This document shows positions 40,302-48,633 of a DNA stretch of 64,000 nt, piece by piece. The position numbers and the translations under genes were made by a program. This stretch comes from Subtercola boreus (GTDB taxonomy: Bacteria > Actinomycetota > Actinomycetes > Actinomycetales > Microbacteriaceae): contig NZ_NBXB01000045.1 of the NCBI RefSeq assembly GCF_003399635.1, forward strand, positions 62,001-126,000, given 5' to 3'. Position 1 is the first letter of the stretch, and each line of letters begins with the position of its first letter. Below the pieces are notes generated by a model. It saw only the letters and a program-made list of their open reading frames with translations, ran no database searches and was not told where the DNA came from.

Positions 40302-40703
40302 GTGAACGAGCCGGTCGGCGGGGTGGCGGGTGCAGATGCGATGCCGCTCACGGATGCCCAGCTCGACCACCTCCGACGCGAACTGCAGCGGCAGCAGGGC
40401 GCGCTCCACACGGAGCTCCGGCGTATGACGGGGTCGCTCGCCGACGTGCGCGAGGCCCGGAGCGACGCCTCAGCTGACGACGAACACGATCCTGAGGGCC
40501 CGACGCTGTCATCGGAGTGGTCGCGCATCGCCGGCGTGACGGACGAACTCGAACGGTCGGTGGCCGCGACCGGCGCCGCGCTCGAACGTCTCGCAACGGG
40601 CACCTTCGGAACGTGCATCCGGTGCGGCCAGCAGATCGGCTTCGGACGTCTGGATGCCCGGCCCTCGGCCGCGCTCTGCATCGCCTGCGCGCGCATGGCC
40701 TGA
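40302..40703 (+). CDS. DksA/TraR-family zinc-finger protein
   Basis: 133 residues from GTG 40302. A coiled-coil-like N-terminal helix region is followed by GTCIRCGQQIGFGRLDARPSAALCIAC, the four-Cys DksA/TraR zinc finger. DksA-like proteins modulate RNA polymerase through its secondary channel; small actinobacterial members are uncharacterised. Confidence 0.85.
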   Translation: MNEPVGGVAGADAMPLTDAQLDHLRRELQRQQGALHTELRRMTGSLADVREARSDASADDEHDPEGPTLSSEWSRIAGVTDELERSVAATGAALERLATGTFGTCIRCGQQIGFGRLDARPSAALCIACARMA

Positions 40704-40729
40704 TCCCGCCCCGCGGCCGACTCCCCCCG

Positions 40730-42640
40730 CTACCCGTCGGCGTTCAACGCGTAGGTCGCGCCCCGCACCGTGAGCTGGCCGGTTCCGTTCCAGATCGTGC
40801 GGAGCTGCAGTGTGGCCGGCACGATGTTCGCCAGCTCGACGACCCGGCTCACCGTCACCTCGGCCCCGGCGGTACCCGTCAGCGCCTCCTCCGGCGGAGC
40901 CGTGGCGTGCGCCGGGACGGGCTGCCAGCTTCCGACGACGACCGAGGTCGGAGCCGTGCTCGTGTAGGTGAGGGTGAGTGTGTAGCTGCCGGCCCGCATC
41001 AGGGTGATCGGCCCCTCCGTGAAAGGGCCGGCCGTCTGGCCGGTGGCCGCGGAGGCCGAGACCCCGCCGGGCTCAGGATCACCCTGCAGCACGACGAGCT
41101 CGGAGGCCTGATAGTGGCGCGTCGGAGTCGGGCTGTCAGCGGTGAGGCCCGCGATGAGCACTGCGGCCGAGAGGCCGGCAGCGACGGGCATCCAGACCGC
41201 AGGGCGCGGGAGGCGCCCCGTGCCTGCCGCGAATCCGGTGACGAGCAGCACGAGCACGACGGCCGCCCAGGCGTAGTTCGGCAGGAAGGTGAAGGCCCAC
41301 GACTCGTCGTAGAGGGCCGGCAGGGCGTTCTGCAGGGGGAAGAAGAACACGCTGTAGTTCAGCAGCCACGGCAGGGGATCCTGCCGGTAGAGGAGGCGGC
41401 CCCCGAACTCGAGGAACGTCGGTGAGAAGGTCAGCACGGCCCAGAAAGCCGCAGAGAGGGTGACGCCGATGGCGCACACGATCATCCACACCACCCGGCG
41501 GCGTTCGGCGAGCCGGCCGAGAGCGAAGAGGGTTGCGATGCCGAACACCAGCGCACCCGCGTACTGGAACCGCCCGTTCAGCGAATACCCGCCGTATTCA
41601 TTCGCCAGGAGGGCGTTGGGCACGATCAGGGCGAGGAGCACCAGCGCCCAGACGAGCGCGAAGCGCCACCGCGATGCGAACAGCAGCCCCACTCCGACGA
41701 GGCCGGCGAAGGCGATCGGGTTCTGGAAGACGATGCCCTGGTTCTGGTCGATCGCCAGCCCGACGAAGGCCATCAGCGCGGCGGGCCCCGCGTCGAAGGC
41801 TCCCGGCTCGTAGGGCCCGGTGAGGTTCGAGAACGCATACAGGTTGACGGCGAACAGGAGGGCGAGCAGCAGGGCGACCGGCATCACGATGACGGCGGCG
41901 CGGCTCCAGCGGCGAGAGCGCCCCGACCCGCCGGTCACAGGTTCACGCCGAACGATCGCCACGGCGAGCGCGGCGGCGAGAATCACCGCCGGCAGCGCGA
42001 ACTTGATCTGCAGCAGCGGCAGGTAGCCCACCGCGACACCCATCAGCGCCTCGCGCCAGACCGGCCGTCTCTTCTGCACCGTCAGCAGCCAGTGGAGCCC
42101 GACGAGACACAACACGCCCGCGGTGATGTCGGGGAAGATCTGGTTCGCCCCCGGCAGCAGGGGCATCCCGAGGCCGACGGCCGCGACCGAGACCGCGCGA
42201 ACCGTCGTCGACGACAGGAAGACGCCACTGATCTTCCAGAACAGCAGGAGCGCGACGCCGCCCACCAGGACCAGGAACACCTTGACGCCGAGCACTCCCA
42301 GAAGGGCGTAGGGCACCGCCATCAGGAGGGGGAGCCCGAAGCTGTGGATGTTGAAGAGACCGTGCGGGCCGAGGTAGGCGTGGGTGTTGGCGGGAGTCGG
42401 CGCCTCGGCGATGGTTCCCCCGAAGAACAGCCCCTGCTCGAAGGCCTCGCGGTAGGGAACGGTCTGTTCGAGGGTGTGGTCGACCAGGATGCCCCGGGCG
42501 ATCACCAGGTAGTGCGGTTCGTCCCCGGTGAGAGTGAAGCCGGCGTTCTGCCACGTGAGCAGGGTGCTGAGCGCGGCGGCGAGGTAGAGGAGGAGGCCCG
42601 CGGGAATTATCGCGGTGCGGAACCGAGGCAGCCAGATCAC
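40730..42640 (-). CDS. GT-C-like multi-pass membrane protein (putative glycosyltransferase)
   Basis: 636 residues with about 12 transmembrane helices and a C-terminal extracytoplasmic domain. The first periplasmic loop has GDEPHYL (Asp40-Glu41), like the acidic catalytic pair of PMT/ArnT-type GT-C enzymes that use lipid-linked sugars. No acceptor can be inferred. It may act in cell-wall polymer decoration. Confidence 0.7.
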   Translation of the reverse strand: MIWLPRFRTAIIPAGLLLYLAAALSTLLTWQNAGFTLTGDEPHYLVIARGILVDHTLEQTVPYREAFEQGLFFGGTIAEAPTPANTHAYLGPHGLFNIHSFGLPLLMAVPYALLGVLGVKVFLVLVGGVALLLFWKISGVFLSSTTVRAVSVAAVGLGMPLLPGANQIFPDITAGVLCLVGLHWLLTVQKRRPVWREALMGVAVGYLPLLQIKFALPAVILAAALAVAIVRREPVTGGSGRSRRWSRAAVIVMPVALLLALLFAVNLYAFSNLTGPYEPGAFDAGPAALMAFVGLAIDQNQGIVFQNPIAFAGLVGVGLLFASRWRFALVWALVLLALIVPNALLANEYGGYSLNGRFQYAGALVFGIATLFALGRLAERRRVVWMIVCAIGVTLSAAFWAVLTFSPTFLEFGGRLLYRQDPLPWLLNYSVFFFPLQNALPALYDESWAFTFLPNYAWAAVVLVLLVTGFAAGTGRLPRPAVWMPVAAGLSAAVLIAGLTADSPTPTRHYQASELVVLQGDPEPGGVSASAATGQTAGPFTEGPITLMRAGSYTLTLTYTSTAPTSVVVGSWQPVPAHATAPPEEALTGTAGAEVTVSRVVELANIVPATLQLRTIWNGTGQLTVRGATYALNADG

Positions 42641-42649
42641 CTCCCGAAG

Positions 42650-43144
42650 CTACCGCACCGGCGGCTCCGAAACCGAGGCCGGGCGGCCTGAGATCGCGCG
42701 GCCCGAGGCCGCGATCACACGGTGGAGCACTTCCCGGAGCTCCTCCAGTTCGGCGACCGACAGGTCGAGCGCGGCAGCGACCCGCGGTGGGATGGTCTCG
42801 GCTGTGTCCCGGAGGGCCCGGCCACTCTCGGTGAGGGTGATGTCGAGCATCCGTTCGTCTGCGGCGTTCCGCCCCCGGCGGAGGTGCCCGGCCGCCTCGA
42901 GTCTCCGGAGCAGCGGCGAGAGGGTCGCGGGTTCGAGGCTGAGCGCCGAGGCGAGGCCCCGGAGGGAGCGCGGGCTCTGCTCCCAGAGCGCGAGCATCAC
43001 GAGGTACTGCGGGTGGGTGAGCCCCAGGGGGTCGAGGATCGGCCGGTAGAGCCCGATCACATTCCGAGCCGCGACGGCCAGGGCGTAACAGACCTGGTTC
43101 TCGAGGGCGAGTGGATCTTCGGTCGATGTCGCCGGCTGTGGCAT
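42650..43144 (-). CDS. OhrR-like MarR regulator
   Basis: 164 residues. LENQVCYALAVAARNVIGLYRPILDPLGLTHPQYLVMLALWE closely follows the OhrR signature, with the peroxide-sensing Cys19. A winged-helix with LSLEPATLSPLLRRLEAAGHLRR follows. OhrR represses ohr until organic hydroperoxide oxidises the cysteine. No ohr is adjacent; instead a small zinc protein is divergent. Confidence 0.85.
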   Translation of the reverse strand: MPQPATSTEDPLALENQVCYALAVAARNVIGLYRPILDPLGLTHPQYLVMLALWEQSPRSLRGLASALSLEPATLSPLLRRLEAAGHLRRGRNAADERMLDITLTESGRALRDTAETIPPRVAAALDLSVAELEELREVLHRVIAASGRAISGRPASVSEPPVR

Positions 43145-43159
43145 TCCCCGTCCAATCAG

Positions 43160-43171
43160 TTAGTACACTAA
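43160..43171. promoter_or_regulatory. Palindromic operator TTAGT-AC-ACTAA
   Basis: Inverted repeat in the 31-base space between the OhrR-like gene and the divergent small gene, overlapping both expected promoters. MarR/OhrR proteins bind such AT-rich palindromes, so autoregulation and control of the divergent gene are likely. Confidence 0.6.
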
Positions 43172-43175
43172 TGAT

Positions 43176-43421
43176 ATGGGAACGAACGATCCGCACAAGC
43201 CGACGCTAAAGGAGGCCGGCGGGCTGGGCAACTGGTTGAACGCACGCCTCTTCCCCTACCTCGGGCCGCCGCCCCTCGGCCCGATCGACACCGAATCCGC
43301 GGAGTCGAAGGCCGCCCGGGCGCAGGCGGGGTCGTGCCCGCTCTGCGGCAACCTGATGTCCGACCACGAGATCGACCGCTCCGGCGAGCGCACGCAGCTG
43401 TACTGCCCCCCGGCAGCCTGA
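43176..43421 (+). CDS. Small zinc-knuckle protein divergent from OhrR-like regulator
   Basis: 81 residues. A hydrophobic/Pro stretch (LFPYLGPPPLGP) is followed by CPLCGNLMSDHEIDRSGERTQLYC, with three cysteines and one histidine. A small actinobacterial protein of unknown function. ATG 43176 lies inside the operator region, so its expression is probably under the adjacent regulator. Confidence 0.65.
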   Translation: MGTNDPHKPTLKEAGGLGNWLNARLFPYLGPPPLGPIDTESAESKAARAQAGSCPLCGNLMSDHEIDRSGERTQLYCPPAA

Positions 43422-43482
43422 GACGCTCCGCCACACGGGATCGCCTGTTCGGGGAGGGGGGTGGGGCCGGACCGGCCCGGCC

Positions 43483-43818
43483 TCAGCCGATGCGCGCGAC
43501 CTTCACCGCGATGCTGAGCGGCTGCGGAGGATCGGTGAGGGCCGGGGCGAACTGTTCCGCGATGGCGTCGTAGACGTCGCGGCACACCTGCGTGGCCGGC
43601 ACTCCTTCGCTCACACCGATCGTCACGGCGACGACGAGCTCGCCGTCGACCTCCGACACCGCCACCAGGTCGGGCGCCACGACCCCGCGGGTGACGAGCT
43701 GCGTCACCTTGGACACGGTCGCCACGACGACCGGGGCCGATGAGTAGACCTCGGTGACTCCGGGGACGTTCCGCACGGTTTCGGTCAGCGCGAGGGTCAC
43801 CGCGGTTCGATCATCCAT
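43483..43818 (-). CDS. Small Asp23-like domain protein
   Basis: 111 residues. VRNVPGVTEVYSSAP and VVAVTIGVSEGVPATQVCRDVYDAIAEQF resemble a truncated Asp23/Gls24 fold as found in actinobacterial alkaline-shock clusters. It overlaps the upstream gene by 8 bases and shares the ECF-sigma operon. Confidence 0.65.
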   Translation of the reverse strand: MDDRTAVTLALTETVRNVPGVTEVYSSAPVVVATVSKVTQLVTRGVVAPDLVAVSEVDGELVVAVTIGVSEGVPATQVCRDVYDAIAEQFAPALTDPPQPLSIAVKVARIG

Positions 43819-44449
43819 CTCGGGCCTCTCCCTCGATCTCTTCGACAGACGTCTCACCGAGGCTCCGCGACAGATGCACATCGTGCACGGTCACGTCGAT
43901 CGTCACGATGTTCAGCTCCGTGTGCTTCAGCAGTTCCGCGTAGATCGCCTCGCGGATGCGCGCCGCAGCCAGCGGGATCGACTCGCCCCAGAAGACGCTC
44001 GCGTCGACCAGCACCGAGATCGGCTCGCCCGGCACACCCACCTCGCCCTGCAGGGTGCAACGGCCGATCAGCACACCCGACACCGTGTCCCCGGCCGCCC
44101 GGATGAGCCCGCGAACGGCGCCCTCCGTGAGAGTGAGCGAGGCCTGGGCCGACGGATGCTGCACGGGGATGCTCCGCCCGGCCTGCGCCTCGAAGCCGAT
44201 GCTGTTCAGGATGCCCGCGATGAAGCTCTCGTCTGTTGCCGGTTGCTCCGCGACATCCGATTCCAGCAGCGCCAGCGAGAGGGTGCGGAGCCGCAGCATG
44301 GCAGCCAGCGCGATCTGGCAGCCGGGCGACGACTCGATGCTGGGGTCGACAGGCTGGCGACCTGCCGCGAGGTAGTCGCTCAGCTCGTCGATGGTGTGGC
44401 CGTCGAGGTCGGCCGGTTCGAAGCCTTCGAGTTCGATGTCGTCAGTCAT
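43811..44449 (-). CDS. Asp23/Gls24-related protein with N-terminal regulatory region
   Basis: 212 residues. The N-terminal 90 residues (DIELEGFEPADLDGHTIDELSDYLAAGRQPVDPSIE) look like an anti-sigma-type zinc-less helical region. The rest (VRGLIRAAGDTVSGVLIGRCTLQG, then INIVTIDVTVHDVHL-like strand) is Asp23-like. It follows the ECF sigma gene with a 4-base overlap, the position of a partner anti-sigma factor; that role is inference. Confidence 0.65.
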   Translation of the reverse strand: MTDDIELEGFEPADLDGHTIDELSDYLAAGRQPVDPSIESSPGCQIALAAMLRLRTLSLALLESDVAEQPATDESFIAGILNSIGFEAQAGRSIPVQHPSAQASLTLTEGAVRGLIRAAGDTVSGVLIGRCTLQGEVGVPGEPISVLVDASVFWGESIPLAAARIREAIYAELLKHTELNIVTIDVTVHDVHLSRSLGETSVEEIEGEARDG

Positions 44450-45009
44450 CGCCACGCCTCCATCTCTCGGATCAGGTTCTTGCGGGCCCGCGCCAGCACG
44501 CCGCGAACGGTCGAGACGGGCAGGTCGAGCTCCCGGGCGATGTCGTCGTAACTGTACCCGGCGATCTCTTTCAGGATCCAGCACTGGCGCTGCTCGGCCG
44601 GCATGTCATTCAGGGCCCGGCTGAGGGCCGCCCCCCGGGAGTGGGCCTCGGCGATCTGCGGCGGCGTACTCGAGGGCGGTGCCTCCTGCTCATGGTCGTC
44701 GATGTCGACGTGGAGCTTCCGGGCACGGATGCGGTCGATGCTCTTGCGACTCACGATCCGCATCAGCCAGCTCTTCACCACGCTGGGGTCGGCGAGCGTC
44801 GACAGCTGCTGCCAGGCCGTGATGAACGACTCCTGCACCACGTCGTCGGTCTCGTCGTTCGAACCGAGCACCCGGGTGGCGTAGGCGCGCATCAGCGGGC
44901 TGTACCGGCGCACCAGCACCTCGAACGACCGCACATCGCCGTCCGCCGCGCGGCCCGCGAGGGTGCGGTCGTCGGCGTCGGTGAGCGAGGGCACGGGTCG
45001 TGCATCCAT
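44446..45009 (-). CDS. ECF RNA polymerase sigma factor
   Basis: 187 residues from ATG 45009. Sigma region 2 is FEVLVRRYSPLMRAYATRVL with DDVVQESFITAWQQL. Region 4 is LNDMPAEQRQCWILKEIAGYSYDDIARELDLPVSTVRGVLARARKNL. It directs envelope-stress type transcription. It is divergent from the Asp23/AmaP operon, which is a likely target together with its own operon. Confidence 0.92.
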   Translation of the reverse strand: MDARPVPSLTDADDRTLAGRAADGDVRSFEVLVRRYSPLMRAYATRVLGSNDETDDVVQESFITAWQQLSTLADPSVVKSWLMRIVSRKSIDRIRARKLHVDIDDHEQEAPPSSTPPQIAEAHSRGAALSRALNDMPAEQRQCWILKEIAGYSYDDIARELDLPVSTVRGVLARARKNLIREMEAWR

Positions 45010-45176
45010 CCGACTGCACCTCCACTCGCGAGCATCCAACGCCCGACCACCTGCACACGTCGGAAAAAAAGTTCAAGTGGTGGTGTGACGATTTCGCCAC
45101 TGTCACCGTCCTAGTAGTGACTATCTCACATCACCTCCGGAACCCCGGGGGGTTGCAAACACCACAGGAGCATTCC

Positions 45177-45665
45177 ATGGCAAACACCACCACCCCCGTC
45201 AGCCCCGTCACGCCGGCCACCCCCGTCACGCCGGCCACCATCGGCACGGCCGCAACGTCGACCACCACGCCCATCGCGGAGACCGCCATCGGCAAGACCA
45301 CCATCAACGACAGCGTCGTTGCCAAGGTCGCCGGTATCGCCGCTCGCGAGGTCAGCGGAGTGCACGCCCTCGGCGGTGGAGCTGCCCGCGTCATCGGTTC
45401 GATCCGCAACGCGGTCAACAACACCGACCTGTCGCAGGGCATCAGCGTGGAGGTTGGCGAGACCCAGGTCGCCGTCGATGTGATCATCGTCGCCGACTAC
45501 CCCGTCGCGCTGCAGGATGTCGCGAACGACGTCCGTTCGTCGATCATCGACGCCATCGAGAACCTCGTGGGCCTCCAGGTCACCGAGGTCAACGTGACGG
45601 TCGACGACGTCTTCATCGCGTCGGCTGACGACAACGCCCCCGAAGCCGAAGCCCGGGTCCAGTAA
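45177..45665 (+). CDS. Asp23/Gls24 family envelope stress protein
   Basis: 162 residues. A Thr/Pro-rich disordered N-terminus of about 35 residues leads to the Asp23 domain: NDSVVAKVAGIAAREVSGVHALGG, SVEVGETQVAVDVIIVADY, and VNVTVDDVFIASADD. Asp23 coats the inner membrane face through AmaP. CAGGAG precedes ATG 45177. Confidence 0.9.
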   Translation: MANTTTPVSPVTPATPVTPATIGTAATSTTTPIAETAIGKTTINDSVVAKVAGIAAREVSGVHALGGGAARVIGSIRNAVNNTDLSQGISVEVGETQVAVDVIIVADYPVALQDVANDVRSSIIDAIENLVGLQVTEVNVTVDDVFIASADDNAPEAEARVQ

Positions 45666-45667
45666 TC

Positions 45668-45865
45668 ATGTCCTCCACAGCAACTCGCGCAGGCATCGTC
45701 ATCGGTACCGTTCTCGCGCTCACGTGGATCGCGTTCGGTTTCTGGGCCTTCGTCTTCGTGGCTGTCGCCATGGCGATCGGTGCGATCGTCGGTCGGGTCA
45801 TCGAAGGCAAGCTCGACCTCTCCGCTGTGGTCGGCGCGTTCCGAGGGAAGCGTTCGTCGTCATGA
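45668..45865 (+). CDS. DUF2273-type small membrane protein
   Basis: 65 residues with two close membrane helices (AGIVIGTVLALTWIAFGFWAF and VFVAVAMAIGAIVGRVI). DUF2273 proteins are the standard small membrane partner of Asp23 operons. Start 2 bases after the Asp23 stop; end overlaps the next gene. Confidence 0.8.
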   Translation: MSSTATRAGIVIGTVLALTWIAFGFWAFVFVAVAMAIGAIVGRVIEGKLDLSAVVGAFRGKRSSS

Positions 45866-46302
45866 GTACGGTGACGGCGTCGCGGCCCTCCGCCCCGAAG
45901 CCGGACTCCGGTGTTCGCCCGACCACCGCCGGGCACGCGTCGTCGTCCGCTTCAGGCGCGTTGGGGCACACCCGCATCACCGCGCGAGCTCTCAACCACC
46001 TCATCGCGGCGGTCGCAGCCGAAGCGCTCGGAGTCGCAGCCCGCTCGGTCTCCATCGATCTGGCGGATGAAGCGGGGAAGCTCACCGTGACCGTCCGCTC
46101 GCCGCTCCGCGTGGTCTCGCTGCCCCACGTCACCCGGGAGCCGGGGATCGTCGCCCGCACGGGCGGCACTCTCCTCGACCGAGCGACAGCAGCCCAGCAG
46201 CAGATCCGGTCGCGAGCGGCAGCGCTCAGCGGTTCGGACATCTCCGCCGTCACCGTGCGGCTCACGGGTATCGACATCCAGCCGGAGAGGCGCGCCTCAT
46301 GA
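45862..46302 (+). CDS. Asp23-related protein with variable N-terminus
   Basis: 146 residues from ATG 45862 (ATGA overlap). After 40 low-complexity residues comes an Asp23-like fold (ALNHLIAAVAAEALGVAARSVSIDLADEAGKLTVTVRSPLRV) and a C-terminal strand VTVRLTGIDI. A second paralogue in the operon. Confidence 0.7.
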   Translation: MSTVTASRPSAPKPDSGVRPTTAGHASSSASGALGHTRITARALNHLIAAVAAEALGVAARSVSIDLADEAGKLTVTVRSPLRVVSLPHVTREPGIVARTGGTLLDRATAAQQQIRSRAAALSGSDISAVTVRLTGIDIQPERRAS

Positions 46303-46877
46303 GCACCACCTCGCTCTATCGTCGGCTGAACCGGCGGGAGACGCACTCCCCGCTGTCCGGCCTCGCCATCGTGCTCGCGGTCATCGCGATCCTCGTGCTG
46401 GCGTATCTCGGAGTCGAATCCGTTCTGCGCCTGCTCGGAGCCGCACCGCTTCTCGCGGCTCCGGCCACGCTCGCACAGGGCGTCACGGATGCGCCCAGCC
46501 ATCCTGCCTGGACCCTCATCGCCGGCGGTATCGTCGTCGCCCTGGTCGGGCTGATCCTCGTGATCACGGCCTTCTCGGGTGCACGCCGGGCTCGGCACAC
46601 CCTCACGTCGGAGCGGTCGGCGACCGTCATCGACAACGAGGTGATCGCGTCGGCGCTCGCCCGCCACGCCGCCCGTGCCGCCAACATCAGCCCCGACAAC
46701 ACCAGCGTCACCGTCACCCATCGCACGGCGGTCGTGCACGTCACGCCCGCTTCCGGGAGCACTGTCGACAGGGCAGCGGTGACCGGTGCGGTGGATGAAC
46801 AGCTTGCGGCGTATGCGCTTCAGCCGGCCATCCGGTCGCGCGTCGTGATCGACTCCAACGGAAAGGTCGGCGCATGA
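46299..46877 (+). CDS. DUF6286-like membrane protein
   Basis: 192 residues with two N-terminal membrane helices (GLAIVLAVIAILVLAYLGVESVL and TLIAGGIVVALVGLILVITAF) and a cytoplasmic domain related to Asp23/AmaP folds. DUF6286 members accompany actinobacterial Asp23 genes. ATGA overlaps on both ends keep it in the operon. Confidence 0.75.
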   Translation: MSTTSLYRRLNRRETHSPLSGLAIVLAVIAILVLAYLGVESVLRLLGAAPLLAAPATLAQGVTDAPSHPAWTLIAGGIVVALVGLILVITAFSGARRARHTLTSERSATVIDNEVIASALARHAARAANISPDNTSVTVTHRTAVVHVTPASGSTVDRAAVTGAVDEQLAAYALQPAIRSRVVIDSNGKVGA

Positions 46878-47479
46878 ACAGCACCAATCGCGGGGCGAAC
46901 CGCGCGGTCATCCTGCTCGCCGGCCTTCTCCTGCTCGTCGTCGGGCTCGCCGGTCTCGCGGTGGGCGCACTCCCCACCGTGCGCTCGGGCTTCACCGACC
47001 AGGCTCCCGGCGTTCTCGGAACGGTCACCGACGCTCTGAAGGCGACGCCGCTCGCCGGCACCGGCCACAGCTGGCTCTGGATCGCGGCCGCGGCCGTCGC
47101 CGCCGTCTTCATCGTGCTCTTCGTGGTCTTCATCGCCCGGCAGGGCCGCGGACACACCCGCGAACTGCTGGCCCAGACGCCCACCGAGCACGGCCGGACG
47201 GTGGTCGACGGCTCCGTTGCAGAACAGCTCCTGCAGGACGCCCTCAGCTCCCGGCCCGAACTCGTGGGCTCGCACGTCTCGACGTACGCCGTGAAAGGCA
47301 CGTCGGTGCTGAAGGTCTCGGTCTCCTGCCGACGCGGGGTCTCCCCCGCCGATGCGAAAGACCTCGTCGAGGAGCAGCTTCTCGCTCTCGATGCCCTGCT
47401 CGGAACCTCCGTTCCCGCGCTGATCCAGGTCAGTGGCGGGTTCCGGGTCCGAACGGCGGGGGCGACGCGGCTCGCCTGA
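46874..47479 (+). CDS. Alkaline-shock membrane anchor (AmaP-like)
   Basis: 201 residues. Two membrane helices (AVILLAGLLLLVVGLAGLAVGAL and WLWIAAAAVAAVFIVLFVVFI) flank a small outer loop, followed by a cytoplasmic alpha/beta domain. This is the AmaP layout that tethers Asp23 to the membrane. Last membrane gene of the operon. Confidence 0.78.
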   Translation: MNSTNRGANRAVILLAGLLLLVVGLAGLAVGALPTVRSGFTDQAPGVLGTVTDALKATPLAGTGHSWLWIAAAAVAAVFIVLFVVFIARQGRGHTRELLAQTPTEHGRTVVDGSVAEQLLQDALSSRPELVGSHVSTYAVKGTSVLKVSVSCRRGVSPADAKDLVEEQLLALDALLGTSVPALIQVSGGFRVRTAGATRLA

Positions 47480-47531
47480 GCCTCGCTGACCCTCGCTCCA
47501 AAAGAAACACCAACAAGAAAGGATGACTCCC

Positions 47532-47705
47532 ATGAGTGCATCAGACAAGATCCAGAACGCCGCCCAGGACCTCGCCGGCAAGGCGAAGGAAGCGGTCGGC
47601 AACGTCACGAACGACGACTCCAAGGTCGCCGAAGGCAAGGCCGACCAGGCCTCTGCCAGCGCGAAGAAGGCCGGCGAGAACGTCAAGGACGTCTTCAAGG
47701 GCTGA
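47532..47705 (+). CDS. CsbD-family stress protein
   Basis: 57 residues. KIQNAAQDLAGKAKEAVGNVTNDDSKVAEGKADQ is the CsbD signature, an amphipathic Lys/Ala-rich helix pair induced by general stress in many bacteria. AAAGGA at 47517-47522 fits ATG 47532 better than the ATG at 47523. Confidence 0.88.
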   Translation: MSASDKIQNAAQDLAGKAKEAVGNVTNDDSKVAEGKADQASASAKKAGENVKDVFKG

Positions 47706-47743
47706 TCTGCCCCCATCCTCGTCCCCGCCCCCAGCGGCGCTCG

Positions 47744-47795
47744 AAGGGACGTTGAATGCTCCAGCAACCGATCTATGGAGCATTTGGCGTCCCTT
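47744..47795. repeat. REP-like palindrome, copy 1
   Basis: AAGGGACGTTGAATGCTCC (47744-47762) and GGAGCATTTGGCGTCCCTT (47777-47795) pair at 16 of 19 positions around a 14-base loop. The right arm is nearly identical to one at 63249-63267. It lies between convergent genes (csbD-like and lipoprotein). Confidence 0.65.
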
Positions 47796-47831
47796 TGTCG
47801 GTGCTGGGGGGCGTGCGCATGGATGTCGCGG

Positions 47832-48521
47832 CTACTCGCAGCCGACCCCGTCGCCGTCACGGTCGAGGCCATAGATGTCGTCGCCCACCACGGTGACCGG
47901 TCCGCGCACGTAGGACGGACCGTTCCCGCTCCCGCCGGCGCAGTCCACGTCGCTGTCGATGGGCACGCAGGCGCCCTCGTAGTTCGGGTCGCAGCCTGAC
48001 GCGGCCCCCGCATCCTCTTCGACTGGGTCCGCAACGGGCTGCTTCGAACCGACCGCGGTCACCTCGGTGACGGGCGCCGTCGTCGTCGCCTCCGAGACCA
48101 GTACGCGGCCCGTCTCGACACCATCGGTGGATGTCACATCCCACGTCGCCGTCTTCGTTCCCTTGCTCCCCGCCGTGATCACCGCAGTCTCACCGACCTT
48201 GCGGTCGGGGTCGTCGGTCGTCGTCGCCTCGAACGGTATCTCGGCCGTCGTCTTGATGCTCTGGTGTGTGACCTTCGGGATCGCGGCCGCCGCGGGCAGC
48301 GCGGTTGGAGTGGTGGACGGGGAGGCGGACGGGGATGCAGCAATCGGGCTGGATGTCACCCCGGCCGACCCGATCGATACCGCGACCGGCGACTCGCTGA
48401 CCGGGGAGGAACCGGCACCGCATGCCGCGAGCCCGACGACCACGGCTGCAGCCAGGGCTCCGGCCAGAAGCGTTCTGCCAACCGTTCCGCGCATGCTGCG
48501 CCGACTGAGATCGATCCCCAT
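47832..48521 (-). CDS. Lipoprotein with G5-like and excalibur-type domains
   Basis: 229 residues from ATG 48521. Signal peptide with lipobox LAAC (Cys34) and a Ser/Pro/Thr stalk. Next comes a G5-like beta domain (KTTAEIPFEATTTDDPDRKVGETAVITAG) and a C-terminal CDPNYEGACVPI to YGLDRDGDGVGCE. The latter is the excalibur-type calcium-binding end. Likely an outer-face wall-associated protein. Confidence 0.8.
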   Translation of the reverse strand: MGIDLSRRSMRGTVGRTLLAGALAAAVVVGLAACGAGSSPVSESPVAVSIGSAGVTSSPIAASPSASPSTTPTALPAAAAIPKVTHQSIKTTAEIPFEATTTDDPDRKVGETAVITAGSKGTKTATWDVTSTDGVETGRVLVSEATTTAPVTEVTAVGSKQPVADPVEEDAGAASGCDPNYEGACVPIDSDVDCAGGSGNGPSYVRGPVTVVGDDIYGLDRDGDGVGCE

Positions 48522-48633
48522 GATGCCCACTTCCCCCACGACGGCACCGTCACCCCGACGGCGCCGTCTCTCACCCTAGGGTCTGGTGCCGGTCGTGTGA
48601 GGCAATCGGCCGAAAGGGGGGTGCGCGCGCAGG

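Noticed and set aside
40517-41425. 302-residue plus-strand ORF
   Set aside because: Overlaps the DksA-type gene and lies antisense to the membrane protein; Arg/Gly-rich product typical of a shadow frame in high-GC DNA.
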